Below are positions 41,658 through 51,080 of a stretch of 64,000 nucleotides of DNA, in pieces. Every line of letters starts with the position of its first letter. Position 1 is the stretch's first letter. Below the pieces are notes generated by a model. The model did no database searches, had not been told where the DNA came from, and saw nothing but the letters and a program-made list of their open reading frames with translations. Made by a program: the position numbers and the translations under genes. This DNA is from an uncultured Alteromonadaceae bacterium (lineage in GTDB: Bacteria > Pseudomonadota > Gammaproteobacteria > Enterobacterales > Alteromonadaceae), in the NCBI GenBank assembly GCA_938085045.1, contig CALKGI010000005.1, positions 1 through 64,000 of the forward strand. Direction: 5' to 3'.

Positions 41658-42206
41658 TTACTCATGTAGTTTCAACATAGAAGAAGTCATCTGTATAACA
41701 TCCTCAACATCCTTAGCAAAATAAACTAGTTCGCGGTAAGCCTGTTTCGAAAAAATAAAATTATCGAGTAAAAATTTGATTTTTGTCGATTCAACATCAC
41801 CAAAGATAATGAGTTTTCGGTTGAACTCTTTATTGGCTTGCAACCGGTTCCAGGTGACCATGGTTTCTGCCATCGTGCCCAGTTGTCCGTCCAATACAAT
41901 AAAAACTTCACATTCACACAAAACGCTTAACCTTGAAAAGTAACAATCTTTCAAAATCAATTCGTCTATATCGTTGATTGACATGTATCTTTGGTCGCCA
42001 TAAGCCACCAACTTAACGTGGCTAACCTTCTTGGCCTTATGCACCCCTTGCAAAAAAAGGCCGATTAAGCCGGTTGTAGAACCGACAAAAATGTCGATGT
42101 CTTTGCTGGCCAACTCACCACCGAGCGCTTCAATTTGCGCCTGATACTCAGCGGGGCCAGTTAAATTTGCAGAGCCAAAAATGGCCACCTTTAATCGCTC
42201 ACTCAT
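41658..42206 (-). CDS. LOG-family-like nucleotide-binding protein
   Basis: A 182-residue Rossmann-like protein related to the LOG/TIGR00725 group. Visible features are VAIFGSANLTG at the N-terminus, a GSTTGLIG loop, and LDGQLGTMAETMVTW, a variant of the PGGxGTxxE motif (the first glycines are not preserved). True LOG enzymes release cytokinin bases from nucleotides; the altered motif makes that activity doubtful here. AAGG lies close to the ATG. It may share a transcript with the P-loop gene 50 bp upstream. Its function is unknown. Confidence 0.65.
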   Translation of the reverse strand: MSERLKVAIFGSANLTGPAEYQAQIEALGGELASKDIDIFVGSTTGLIGLFLQGVHKAKKVSHVKLVAYGDQRYMSINDIDELILKDCYFSRLSVLCECEVFIVLDGQLGTMAETMVTWNRLQANKEFNRKLIIFGDVESTKIKFLLDNFIFSKQAYRELVYFAKDVEDVIQMTSSMLKLHE

Positions 42207-42256
42207 CCTTATTTCTCTTTTAATAAACTCGGTTTATGCACAAAACATTAAGCACG

Positions 42257-42949
42257 CTACCTTGTTTGAAAGACATCTTGCATTTCTTTTACGGCTTCAA
42301 AATCAAACCTGTCCATTATGGTTGCCGCTGTTGCCTCTGGTGCCATATGGGTATTGTTGATATAGATATATTTTTCAAAGCGTTTGTGTAGCGCATCGTT
42401 CCAATTGGTGTTGAGCTTTTTACTAGACATCCAATCCATCAGATTTTTTTCTGACGCCACCACATTCACTTTGGTGGGTTTTTCGGCCAAGCGCTTTTCG
42501 CTTCTATTGCGCACAACCAGTGCACTAATGGTGGCTTTTAATTCAACTAAATGCACCCGATAGCCCAATTCAGCCAAACAATCAAAATAGTTGAACCCGT
42601 AGTCGTCTTCCAAATCCCAAACAAAAGTAAATATCAAACCTTTACCACTGCCGTTTAGAAACTGCTTAAAAACGACCTCACGAATGCCCTCTACCATTGA
42701 CCGATATGCATCATCTTCATATCCAAAGAAGTTTAACGCCAAATCAATAGACATATGATTGTGAAAAAGCCGATATCCGGTGAGTTTTTCCAAAGCCCTA
42801 CCCACGGTCATTTTACCTACAGCAGGCGGGCCAAAGATAACAATCAAGTCTTTTTCAGCTCGATTGGGCGGATTTTTTGAGTTTGTATCAATCTCGGTTT
42901 TAGGTAAATCTATTGATTTATGCACTGTCACTTTTTCGGTAAACCTCAT
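42257..42949 (-). CDS. Small P-loop ATPase/kinase-like protein
   Basis: A 230-residue P-loop protein with Walker A GPPAVGKMT near residues 39-47, followed by HNHMSIDLA and a GLIFTFVWDLEDD strand with acidic residues. The overall layout is that of small AAA_33/shikimate-kinase-like nucleotide kinases. The substrate is not evident. No clear ribosome-binding site precedes the first ATG, so the start is uncertain; about the first 30 residues are not part of the fold. Confidence 0.65.
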   Translation of the reverse strand: MRFTEKVTVHKSIDLPKTEIDTNSKNPPNRAEKDLIVIFGPPAVGKMTVGRALEKLTGYRLFHNHMSIDLALNFFGYEDDAYRSMVEGIREVVFKQFLNGSGKGLIFTFVWDLEDDYGFNYFDCLAELGYRVHLVELKATISALVVRNRSEKRLAEKPTKVNVVASEKNLMDWMSSKKLNTNWNDALHKRFEKYIYINNTHMAPEATAATIMDRFDFEAVKEMQDVFQTR

Positions 42950-43083
42950 TTGCTATTGCACAATTAATCGCCATGTTTACCCTTCTGTGACGCACTACCA
43001 ATGAAAATTATTCTATACACAATTCTAAGGCTGTCAAACGGTGCTTTTTTTGCGTCCAACCAACATAGGTAAGGCATTGATAT

Positions 43084-43878
43084 TTACCATTTGTTTCTGA
43101 GTTCGCGTAATTTCAAAAATACGGTTTTATCGCTGGGGTTCTCACCAATATCAGGAAACTCTTGTTGTAAAGTGGCAATGAGCGTTGGATTTTGCAACCT
43201 AAAAAAAGCATTGATTTGCTTTTCCATTGCCATAGTCGACACCATTGCATCAGCGGGATTTTGGTCTTTAACTTTTATCATTAACGCCTTGGCGGCTTCG
43301 TTGTCGGGTTCTCTGTTTAAGGTGAAACCTAAGTTATTGCTGATGTAGTCGTGTCCCGGATAAATACGGGTATCATCCTGCAATTGCGACAATTGAGAGG
43401 CAAATGTTTCATACAAAGCCGCCGGATGCCCACCACCATGGCAATTACCAACGCCGGCATTAAACAAAGTATCACCACAAAATAATGCTGGTTCGTCGGT
43501 TTGTGACAACAAACAAACATGAGACATGGTGTGCCCGGGGGTATCCAATGCCAATAACTCAATGGTCTTACCCACGGTGACCACATCGCCAGCATCTAAA
43601 CCGATATCAATTCCGCCGATAGTATCTTTGGCGTTTTGATGGGCCAGCAGTTTCGCCCCTGTCGCGGCAATCATCGCGTTATTTCCGCCAGTATGGTCGG
43701 CATGTTCGTGGGTATTGAGCACCTGAGTGATGGTCCAACCATTTTGCTTGGCAACCGCCAAACATTGAACGTGATCTAGCGGATCGATGGCCAACGCCTC
43801 ACCCGTTTGCGGGCATACAATCAAGTAGTTAAAATTTCTAAAGCGGTTATTGGTCCATATTTGCTTAACAATCATCAA
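43084..43878 (-). CDS. Hydroxyacylglutathione hydrolase-like metallo-beta-lactamase-fold protein (GloB-like)
   Basis: A 264-residue metallo-beta-lactamase-fold protein. THEHADHTGG carries the HxHxDH zinc motif; GHTMSHVCL, FCGDTLF and PGHDY supply the remaining ligands. A C-terminal domain ending in VFLKLRELRNKW is that of GloB, which hydrolyses S-lactoylglutathione in methylglyoxal detoxification. A second ATG lies directly after the first. The gene is not next to a glyoxalase I gene here. GloB is the best fit, but other glyoxalase II-like hydrolases cannot be excluded. Confidence 0.82.
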   Translation of the reverse strand: MMIVKQIWTNNRFRNFNYLIVCPQTGEALAIDPLDHVQCLAVAKQNGWTITQVLNTHEHADHTGGNNAMIAATGAKLLAHQNAKDTIGGIDIGLDAGDVVTVGKTIELLALDTPGHTMSHVCLLSQTDEPALFCGDTLFNAGVGNCHGGGHPAALYETFASQLSQLQDDTRIYPGHDYISNNLGFTLNREPDNEAAKALMIKVKDQNPADAMVSTMAMEKQINAFFRLQNPTLIATLQQEFPDIGENPSDKTVFLKLRELRNKW

Positions 43879-43929
43879 TATTCCAGTTTTTTGTTGTTGT
43901 ACAGATTGAGGTATTTTTTGTAATTATAG

Positions 43930-44046
43930 ATGAAATTTGAATTGAAATGGTTGGATCTGAAGACAAAGGCTGATGAGATTTTGAAGGAGATTAAAGAAAA
44001 ACGATCTTACCGGAGGCACACTGACCAACCAGCGGTAGCAAATTAA
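43930..44046 (+). CDS. Possible 38-residue small ORF
   Basis: An ATG at 43930 opens a 38-codon frame (MKFELKWLDLKTKADEIL...) rich in Lys and Glu, in the gap between two minus-strand genes. GAGG lies upstream but at a poor distance. It could be a small protein, a decayed fragment or chance. No homology is evident. Confidence 0.2.
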   Translation: MKFELKWLDLKTKADEILKEIKEKRSYRRHTDQPAVAN

Positions 44047-44099
44047 ACGAAACGTACAGGTGGCGGGATAAAGAGCCCACCACCGTAATTCAAAAAACC

Positions 44100-46532
44100 T
44101 TACTCGTATCGCAAAGACTTTATAGGTCTTGTATGCGCAGCAACAGAGGCCAAGCTACCCACTGTCACCCAAGCAATAACAAACGCAACCAAGGCGCTGG
44201 CAACAAAAATCATCGGATTCATATCAATACGATAGACAAAATTGGTCAACCAATTGCTCATCACATACCACGCAATCGGCCATGCGATAACATTGGCCAG
44301 CAGCACCAATTTTGAAAACTCCATCGACAATAACACCACAATATCCATCACCGATGCACCAATCACTTTACGAATACCAATTTCTTTGGTGCGCCGCTCG
44401 GTGGTAAATGATGCCAAACCAAACAACCCTAAACATGCAATAAAAATAGCCAAGGCCGAAAACAGGTTGAACATGGTCATTTGACGATCTTCTTCGGTAT
44501 ACATCGCGTTAAACTCATCATCCATATAATCCATGATAATGGGTTGATTGGGCATAACTTGTTGCCAAACTTCATTGATATGCTGGCTAACAGTGCTTAC
44601 GTTACCTTCAAACTTAATCGACATATTTGCAAAGCGCTCGGGATAATAAACATGATAAGTCGGTTTGATTTGTTCGTGCAAAGAAGAAAAATGATGGTCT
44701 TTCACCACGCCGACAATAGTTGCAGTCAACGCCTGTTTACCTTCATTGTCAAACGGCATGCGCAGCTGCTTACCAAGGGCTTCATTGTCTTGCCAGCCTA
44801 AAGATTTAACTGCCGCCTGATTAACAATCACCCCAACGTTTTTAAAAGGCTGTTGCTCTGTGGGATGAGAAAACTCATCAGCACCATATTCGGGGGCAAA
44901 GGGGCGGCCGCCAATAAACTCAATATCATAGACATCAAAATAATCATGACTCACCACGATTATTGGCATTTGTATTATCTCTTGCGATATAGGGTGCAGC
45001 AATTGATATGAGTCGACTAACAACTCAGTTGGATGAAGACTTGAACCCGCAACCCCGGTAATTTGAGGGTGCGCCAACAGTTTGTTTTTCAACACCTGCC
45101 AATTACCGGCACCACCTTGAGTGTTCACACGGTCGAGTAGCACAATATTTTCTTTGTTATAACCCAAATCAATATTGCGCGCATAACTCAATTGTAGATA
45201 AGTAATCGTGGTGGCAATCATCAACATGATGGCGATAGAAAACTGAAAAATCACCAACGATTTACGCAACCAAGCGCCAGATTTACCTCGGGTTAATTCG
45301 CCTTTGAGCACCTTGGCAGGATTAAAAGCTGACAAATAAAACGCCGGGTAACTGCCAGAAATAATACCAACGACCACAGCAACACTGACCAAAGAAAGTG
45401 CCGTAGAGAAGTCAGTAATGTAGTTAAATGTCAGCTCTTTGCCGATAAACTGGCTAAACGTCGGTAAAATAGCCTCTACAACACCACAAGCAATGGCCAT
45501 CGACAAGAAGCTAATCAACAGTGCTTCACCCAAAAACTGCATCACCAAATGGCTTTTGTATGCGCCCATAACCTTGCGTACACCCACCTCTTTGGCGCGT
45601 TTAGTCGCCCTAGCGGTAGACAAATTCATAAAGTTGATGCAAGCAATTAACAAAATCAAAATCGCAATGGTCGAAAAGGCATAAACGGTATTAATGTCGC
45701 CATTGGCCTTCATTTCAAACGCTTGTTTAGAAGTTAAATAGATATCTGTAATACGCTGTAGCTTGAGCGTAAATACATCAGAGATACCTTCACGTACTTT
45801 TTCTTCCATGTAGGCCGGTATTTTGGCTTCTAAAGCTTCCACGTCGGTACCCTTGGCTGTTTCAAAATAGGTATAGTAGTTAAAGCTTGGGTTTTCTTCC
45901 CAACCTTCATCACCCAGCATTTGCCCCATGGTGCCCCACGAAACCAAGGCATTAATGGCTAAATGGGTATTTTCTGGCAAATCTTTGATAACCGCAGTCA
46001 CTTCCAGTGCGATGTCACTGCCTGCCATCAAAGTTTGACCAAGTACATTGGTGCTGCCAAGCAAACGCTGCGCGGTACTTTCGGTTAATACCACAGTATT
46101 GGGTCTGGTTAATGCCTTTGTTAAATCACCACTAAAGGCTTCAAAGCTAAACAAATCAAACACATTGGCATCAACAACATAAACTAAGTTCTCGTTGAAC
46201 ATTCGCTGTTGAGTCCCCATAGACGTTCCGACATTTCTAAACCGGGTATAGGCCGTTAACTCGGCGAATTCCTGTACGAATGCTTCGCCGGTCTTATATT
46301 GACTAGTAGTAAAACGCTGTTCTGTAGAACCCGGAGGGTGCAAATCGGTCACGACACGTATGATGTTGTCTGATTTTGCATGGTAAGTGTCAAAACCCAT
46401 TTCGCTAAACACAAACAACGACATTAAGATGCAACTGGCCAAGCCAATAGCCAATCCAAATACGTTGATGGCTGAATACAGACGTTGAGTTAATAAACTG
46501 CGCAAGGCGATAATTAAATAACTTTTAAGCAC
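44100..46532 (-). CDS. MacB/FtsX-type ABC exporter permease with duplicated FtsX core
   Basis: An 810-residue permease. Each half has an FtsX-like membrane module and the two are related: RATKRAKEVGVRKVMGA in the first and ERRTKEIGIRKVIGA in the second. Large extracytoplasmic MacB_PCD-type regions lie between membrane segments. The adaptor and ATPase of the same operon complete an exporter of MacAB type; a TolC-like outer-membrane channel is not in the window. GTG at 46532 is the start: AGGAGG lies six bases upstream and it overlaps the ATPase stop by 8 bp. The exported compound is unknown, though antimicrobial peptides, macrolides and envelope lipids are typical family substrates. Confidence 0.88.
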   Translation of the reverse strand: MLKSYLIIALRSLLTQRLYSAINVFGLAIGLASCILMSLFVFSEMGFDTYHAKSDNIIRVVTDLHPPGSTEQRFTTSQYKTGEAFVQEFAELTAYTRFRNVGTSMGTQQRMFNENLVYVVDANVFDLFSFEAFSGDLTKALTRPNTVVLTESTAQRLLGSTNVLGQTLMAGSDIALEVTAVIKDLPENTHLAINALVSWGTMGQMLGDEGWEENPSFNYYTYFETAKGTDVEALEAKIPAYMEEKVREGISDVFTLKLQRITDIYLTSKQAFEMKANGDINTVYAFSTIAILILLIACINFMNLSTARATKRAKEVGVRKVMGAYKSHLVMQFLGEALLISFLSMAIACGVVEAILPTFSQFIGKELTFNYITDFSTALSLVSVAVVVGIISGSYPAFYLSAFNPAKVLKGELTRGKSGAWLRKSLVIFQFSIAIMLMIATTITYLQLSYARNIDLGYNKENIVLLDRVNTQGGAGNWQVLKNKLLAHPQITGVAGSSLHPTELLVDSYQLLHPISQEIIQMPIIVVSHDYFDVYDIEFIGGRPFAPEYGADEFSHPTEQQPFKNVGVIVNQAAVKSLGWQDNEALGKQLRMPFDNEGKQALTATIVGVVKDHHFSSLHEQIKPTYHVYYPERFANMSIKFEGNVSTVSQHINEVWQQVMPNQPIIMDYMDDEFNAMYTEEDRQMTMFNLFSALAIFIACLGLFGLASFTTERRTKEIGIRKVIGASVMDIVVLLSMEFSKLVLLANVIAWPIAWYVMSNWLTNFVYRIDMNPMIFVASALVAFVIAWVTVGSLASVAAHTRPIKSLRYE

Positions 46533-47214
46533 AATAGGCCTCCTGCATCTGTTCGGTAACAACATTGCCGTCAAATAAGTGAATGGTTCGATTAGCATAC
46601 GTTGCATGAGCGTCTGAGTGAGTCACCATGACAATGGTTGCCCCTTCTTGATTGAGCTTGGTCAGCATTTCCATCACTTCTTCACCGTTTTTAGAATCGA
46701 GATTACCTGTGGGTTCGTCGGCCAGAATCAATTTTGGACGGCAAATTAGTGCCCTACCCACAGCAACACGTTGTTGCTGCCCACCAGACAATTGCTGCGG
46801 ATAATGGTCTTTTCGATGCGCGATACCGACTTTTTCAAGCACGTCCATTACCCGTTGCTGACGCTCAACTTTGGCCACTTTTTGATAGATTAACGGCAAT
46901 TCAATGTTCTCAAACACGGTGAGTTCGTCAATCAAATTAAAGCTTTGAAAAATAAACCCGATATTAGATTTACGCAGGTCAGATAACCGACGTTCGCTGT
47001 AGTTAGCAACATCTTCGCCATCAAAATAGTAATGACCTTCGCTGGGTTGGTCGAGCATACCTATGGTGTTAAGCAAGGTTGATTTACCACAACCTGACTG
47101 GCCCATAATGGCCACGAATTCGCCCTTGCCGACATGAATATTAATCTTGTCTAACGCACGGGTTTCAACAGATTCAGTACGATACAGTTTTACGATATTT
47201 TTTAATGCCAACAT
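46525..47214 (-). CDS. ABC exporter ATPase (MacB/LolD-like)
   Basis: A 229-residue ATPase of the MacB/LolD group. Walker A is GQSGCGKST, the signature is [15 protein letters not shown], and Walker B is LILADEP. It is a stand-alone nucleotide-binding subunit pairing with the permease just downstream, whose gene it overlaps by 8 bp. The adaptor lies 57 bp upstream. GGAGAG precedes its ATG. The gene is complete and catalytic motifs are intact. Confidence 0.92.
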   Translation of the reverse strand: MLALKNIVKLYRTESVETRALDKINIHVGKGEFVAIMGQSGCGKSTLLNTIGMLDQPSEGHYYFDGEDVANYSERRLSDLRKSNIGFIFQSFNLIDELTVFENIELPLIYQKVAKVERQQRVMDVLEKVGIAHRKDHYPQQLSGGQQQRVAVGRALICRPKLILADEPTGNLDSKNGEEVMEMLTKLNQEGATIVMVTHSDAHATYANRTIHLFDGNVVTEQMQEAYCA

Positions 47215-47271
47215 GATTTTTACTCTCCGATGGTGCCAATACTTTGTTTAATATTCTGTTTAATTTGATGT

Positions 47272-48519
47272 TTAATTCAGGCTCAGGTTCTGCATTTGCG
47301 CGAAGTTGCCATAACTTGAAACAACCACCCGCTCCCCGGGGTTCAACCCCGACAATACTTCGATATGACGGTTGTTACGCCTGCCCGTTTTAATCTCTTT
47401 ACGATAAGCCTGTTCACCATTGTCGCTGAGCACAAATACCCACTGCCCAGCAGTGTCTTGGTAAAATCCGCCGTTGCTCACCAGCAATGCGTCAATCGAT
47501 TCACCCAAATGCAAGTTCACTTGTAACGTTTGGCCACGGCGCATTTTTTGCGGCGCGACGCCTTTAAAAGCCAAGTCCACTTCAAACTGACCCCCATTAA
47601 TTTGTGAATACACCTTAGTTAATGTTAATTGATATGATTGACCTGCAATTTTAAACTCGGCATTTTGACCCGCCAGCACCCGGTTTACATAAAACTCATC
47701 CACGCGAGCTGTGACTTTGAACTGGCCGACAATATCGACCTGCCCCAAACGAACGCCTCTGTTTTTAGATTCACCCATTTGTGCATTCAAAGCACTGAGC
47801 AGTCCATCGACCGGCGCACGCACAACCAAATTTTCGAGGTTCTTACGAGTTACCGACAAATTGCGGTTCAATTGCGTCACGTTACCTTCTAGTTGCTTGA
47901 TTTGTGCAGCTCTTAACTTTTCATCCTGTTGTTGCTGTTCAATCGTTAATGCGCGGCTTTTGGTGAGATATTCAAATTCTTCGACAGACGCTGTCATTTG
48001 GTCAATTGATATCAACTTGCGTTTGAGCAATGATTTATTTTGTTTAACCTTGCGGCTTAATTGCTGCAACTTGTAGTCAATTTCAATCAAATCACGTTTT
48101 AGGCTCAAACGGTTTTGGTCAATGGCCAAACGGGTATTGTGAAGGTTGTTTAACTGTTCAGATATTTGTGCTTCGCGGGAGATAACGTCCAGTTGTAATG
48201 TGGTATTGCTCAATTCAAGGATCTTTTGCCCAGCAACCACCTGTTCGCCTTCTTCGACAAAAATCTGCTCTACCCGGCCACCTTCAATTGCATCTAAATA
48301 AACCGATTTGATTGGCTCTACATTGCCGCGCACCGGTATATAGTCGTTGAACTGACCTTGCGTCACAGTCGCGATAGTCAATCGTTTGGCATCAACGGTA
48401 TAACTTGCCGCCCCAGAGTGACCAGCAACATTAAATAAAACCGCAAAACTGCCCGCAACCACCACTGCGATAAAAACCATTTTTGACCAAGGTTTCTTCT
48501 TTTGTATTGCCGAATCCAT
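47272..48519 (-). CDS. Periplasmic adaptor (HlyD/MacA-type) of the ABC exporter
   Basis: A 415-residue adaptor with an N-terminal membrane anchor (about residues 14-30), a lipoyl half near VRGNVEPIKSVYLDAIEGG, a long alpha-hairpin coiled coil (about residues 90-210), a second lipoyl half (VRAPVDGLLS) and a beta-barrel. It joins an inner-membrane exporter to an outer-membrane channel. The ATG at 48519 is selected: GAGAGG lies just upstream, and the predicted sigma-54 transcript starts near 48558, so an ATG at 48561 would be outside the message. It opens the adaptor-ATPase-permease operon. Confidence 0.9.
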   Translation of the reverse strand: MDSAIQKKKPWSKMVFIAVVVAGSFAVLFNVAGHSGAASYTVDAKRLTIATVTQGQFNDYIPVRGNVEPIKSVYLDAIEGGRVEQIFVEEGEQVVAGQKILELSNTTLQLDVISREAQISEQLNNLHNTRLAIDQNRLSLKRDLIEIDYKLQQLSRKVKQNKSLLKRKLISIDQMTASVEEFEYLTKSRALTIEQQQQDEKLRAAQIKQLEGNVTQLNRNLSVTRKNLENLVVRAPVDGLLSALNAQMGESKNRGVRLGQVDIVGQFKVTARVDEFYVNRVLAGQNAEFKIAGQSYQLTLTKVYSQINGGQFEVDLAFKGVAPQKMRRGQTLQVNLHLGESIDALLVSNGGFYQDTAGQWVFVLSDNGEQAYRKEIKTGRRNNRHIEVLSGLNPGERVVVSSYGNFAQMQNLSLN

Positions 48520-48569
48520 AACACCTCTCATTTTGATACAATTTGGATTTGTGATGTCCATTCCTATAA

Positions 48570-48584
48570 CAATATGCGTGCCAT
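48570..48584 (-). promoter_or_regulatory. Candidate sigma-54 promoter of the exporter operon
   Basis: On the minus strand the sequence is TGGCACGCATATTGT. It matches the sigma-54 consensus TGGCAC-N5-TTGC at all but the last base, where C is T. Its -24/-12 spacing is correct. Transcription would begin near 48558, about 40 bases before the adaptor ATG. An NtrC-family activator is encoded just beyond the next gene. Confidence 0.75.
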
Positions 48585-48639
48585 TAGTTTTTATTGATTA
48601 ATATCAATTGGTTGCGATTTTTTATTATTCACAAGAGCA

Positions 48640-48672
48640 ACACCAACTGTATCGTTTCGATACAGTTGGTGT
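48640..48672. promoter_or_regulatory. Perfect 15-bp inverted repeat, candidate activator-binding site
   Basis: ACACCAACTGTATCG at 48640-48654 and its exact inverse at 48658-48672 are separated by TTT. The centre is about 98 bp upstream of the predicted sigma-54 start, typical for a bacterial enhancer. A smaller GACAG/CTGTC pair lies at 48682-48696. No T-run follows, so a terminator role is unlikely. Confidence 0.7.
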
Positions 48673-48783
48673 ACGATATTAGACAGTATGGCTGTCAGCA
48701 ACGTCATAAATCGTTATACTGTGAATGAAACCAGCGACTCTAACGGTCCATTTCAATTCAGACCACAATAGGAATTTATCACC

Positions 48784-49536
48784 ATGTTACGAATTGCCCT
48801 CGGCGTAATGCTGACCTTAACCGCACCGGCCATGTTATTAGCCAGCACAGCCAGTATCGCCGCAGACTCTACTGCCATTGATTATAAAGAAATCGTTAGC
48901 AGCTCAGACCGCCCAAAAGGCGACTTGGCTCGTGACAAAAGCCGTTTACCAGCACAGTTATTGGAGTTTATGCAATTAAAACCCGGCATGGTGGTGTTTG
49001 AACAAGGTGCTGGTGCGGGTTACACCACAGAATTGTTAGCCCGTAGCGTAGGTAAAACTGGCAAAGTTTTTGCCGAAGGTTTAGATCCGGGCCGCCTCAG
49101 AGGCAATCGTTTACCTCAAGTCAAAGCACTAGACCGCGGCTTGGTTTATCAAATCCCTGAAAGAGCCGCCAGAGCAGGCTTAAGAAATGGACAGGCCGAC
49201 GCCGTGGTTTTAATGTTTACCTACCATGATTTAACCTTAAATGAACGTATCGACCGTCAAGACATGCTAAGTAACATGAAAGCCATGCTTAAATCAGGTG
49301 GAACTATCATCGTTGCAGACAACGCCGCGGTTGAAGGATCTGGCCAGTTATATACGCCCAAATTACACCGTATTGACAAAGAATTGGTGATGAAAGAATT
49401 CAAGCAAGCCGGTTTTGTATTTGACGCTTCAAGCGACATTTACGCCAATCCCGATGACGATTTGAAAGCCCACTGGCGCTTTTTGGCCAAACCTCGCCAT
49501 CATCACCGCATGTTGATCCGCTTCAAAAAACCTTAA
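48784..49536 (+). CDS. Exported SAM-methyltransferase-fold protein, copy 2
   Basis: A 250-residue class I methyltransferase-fold protein with a signal peptide (MLRIALGVMLTLTAPAML, cleavage near IAA). Motif I is altered to EQGAGAGY; TYHDLTLNE, SGGTIIVADNA and KLHRID match the paralogue at 24389. It lies between the exporter operon and the two-component system. Its promoter must lie in the divergent region that also contains the sigma-54 elements. Whether it methylates anything in the periplasm is unknown. Confidence 0.76.
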   Translation: MLRIALGVMLTLTAPAMLLASTASIAADSTAIDYKEIVSSSDRPKGDLARDKSRLPAQLLEFMQLKPGMVVFEQGAGAGYTTELLARSVGKTGKVFAEGLDPGRLRGNRLPQVKALDRGLVYQIPERAARAGLRNGQADAVVLMFTYHDLTLNERIDRQDMLSNMKAMLKSGGTIIVADNAAVEGSGQLYTPKLHRIDKELVMKEFKQAGFVFDASSDIYANPDDDLKAHWRFLAKPRHHHRMLIRFKKP

Positions 49537-49561
49537 TTGACAGCTTTGTTGTCATTCATAG

Positions 49562-49639
49562 GGGCAATCCCCCGTGATTGCCCTTATTGTTCGGTAATAT
49601 ATCGATAGCTCACAAAAGGGCAGACACGTGGGTCTGCCC
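49562..49639. repeat. Two adjacent palindromic intergenic repeats upstream of the response regulator
   Basis: GGGCAATC/GATTGCCC (49562-49583) and GGGCAGAC/GTCTGCCC (49618-49639) form two short stems, each with a 6-base loop. They have the form of dispersed REP-like repeats. They fill most of the gap between the methyltransferase-like gene and the regulator. Confidence 0.65.
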
Positions 49640-49688
49640 CTACGCAAATCTTTTCTCTTTTAATCGCAAGGTGACACGAGACCATCCC

Positions 49689-51080
49689 ATGGCTAAAAAC
49701 CCCGCCAAGATATTAGTCGTCGATGACAACAAAGATGTACTAATTGCCGCAAAAATGCTGCTAAAACAGCATTACCAACAAGTCGACACGCTAGACAATC
49801 CACACAATCTCTGTACTGTGATGGCCAAAACTCAATATCAGGTGATTTTACTCGACATGAACTTTACCCGAGACTCAATCTCGGGCGACGAAGGTTTTTA
49901 CTGGCTAAAGAAAATCAAAGAATTCGATGCCAACGTAGTTGTCATTTTGATCACCGCCTTTGGTGACGTCAACACAGCGGTAGATGCGGTTAAAGCTGGC
50001 GCCACCGACTTTGTGCTCAAACCATGGCAAAACCAAAAGCTACTAACGACTGTTTCAAGCGCCGTCAGCCTCAACAAAAGCCACGCAAAAATAGAGCAAC
50101 TATCACAACTTCAGTCGGCCATTGGCATGGATACCGACCAACAATATCAAAACTTTATCGCCACCAGCCCCGCGATGACGCAGGTGATGGCCACCATCGA
50201 AAAAGCAGCTAAAACCGATGCTAATGTGTTGATCTTGGGCGAATCGGGCACTGGTAAAGAACTAGTTGCCAGAGAATTGCATCGTCAATCGTTACGACAC
50301 AAAGAGATATTTTTAAGCGTTGATATGGGCACGATCGCCGAAAGTCTGTTTGAAAGCGAATTGTTCGGCCACAAAAAAGGGGCTTTTACTGATGCCAAAG
50401 CCAGCCGCAAAGGCCGTTTTGAATTGGCCGATAGCGGTAGCCTGTTTTTAGACGAACTCGGTAACATTCCAATGCAATTGCAAGGAAAGTTACTCACTGC
50501 AATCCAAAATAGAGTGGTCACCCCGGTTGGCGATACTCGTCAAGTCAGCATGGACATTCGATTAATAGCCGCCACCAACATGCCACTTTATGACATGGTC
50601 CGAGAAGGCCAGTTCCGTCAAGATTTGCTATACCGTATTAACACCGTCGAAATACACATACCGCCGCTGCGAGAAAGGCTACAAGATATTCCCTTGCTGA
50701 TTGAACATTATATTGGGCACTTCAGCAAAAAATATAAACTCGCCACCAAACCCCTATCAAGCGGCGTGATAGAACAGTTGTGCAGCTATCACTGGCCGGG
50801 CAATATTCGAGAATTACAACACATTGTTGAACGTGCCGTTATCATGGCAGACGATGGCCAGCTCAGTTTTGTTTTGTCATCAAGCCACAACCAAAGTGTC
50901 TCAACTGAGCCTTCACAAGACTACCTTTTAACTTGCAACACCCTAAATCTTACCGCCATTGAAGAAATAGCGGTTGAAAAAGCTTTGCGCAAAAACACCG
51001 GCAATATCAGTCATGCCGCCAAAGAGTTGGGCATTACCCGAACCTCTTTATATCGCAAGATGGAAAAATATGGCCTCTGA
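49689..51080 (+). CDS. NtrC-family sigma-54-dependent response regulator
   Basis: A 463-residue regulator with a receiver (about residues 1-125; phospho-acceptor in ILLDMNF), a sigma-54 AAA+ domain (about 155-395) and a Fis-type helix-turn-helix (NISHAAKELGITRTSLYRKM). The AAA+ core has Walker A GESGTGKE and the sigma-54-contact loop ELFGHKKGAFTDA. A start at 49689 begins at the receiver; upstream in-frame codons read through REP-like repeats. It overlaps the kinase by 11 bp. The target is probably the exporter operon nearby, where a near-consensus sigma-54 promoter occurs. Confidence 0.92.
   Translation: MAKNPAKILVVDDNKDVLIAAKMLLKQHYQQVDTLDNPHNLCTVMAKTQYQVILLDMNFTRDSISGDEGFYWLKKIKEFDANVVVILITAFGDVNTAVDAVKAGATDFVLKPWQNQKLLTTVSSAVSLNKSHAKIEQLSQLQSAIGMDTDQQYQNFIATSPAMTQVMATIEKAAKTDANVLILGESGTGKELVARELHRQSLRHKEIFLSVDMGTIAESLFESELFGHKKGAFTDAKASRKGRFELADSGSLFLDELGNIPMQLQGKLLTAIQNRVVTPVGDTRQVSMDIRLIAATNMPLYDMVREGQFRQDLLYRINTVEIHIPPLRERLQDIPLLIEHYIGHFSKKYKLATKPLSSGVIEQLCSYHWPGNIRELQHIVERAVIMADDGQLSFVLSSSHNQSVSTEPSQDYLLTCNTLNLTAIEEIAVEKALRKNTGNISHAAKELGITRTSLYRKMEKYGL

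Noticed and set aside
46533-46607. Longer N-terminus of the exporter permease
   Set aside because: The extension lies inside the ATPase gene and lacks homology; GTG at 46532 follows AGGAGG.
48520-48561. Longer N-terminus of the exporter adaptor
   Set aside because: The predicted sigma-54 transcript begins near 48558, and the ATG at 48519 has the better ribosome-binding site.
48640-48672. Inverted repeat as a terminator
   Set aside because: It lies between divergent genes and has no T-run.
49578-49688. 37-residue N-terminal extension of the NtrC-family regulator
   Set aside because: It reads through palindromic repeats and precedes a receiver that begins normally at 49689.
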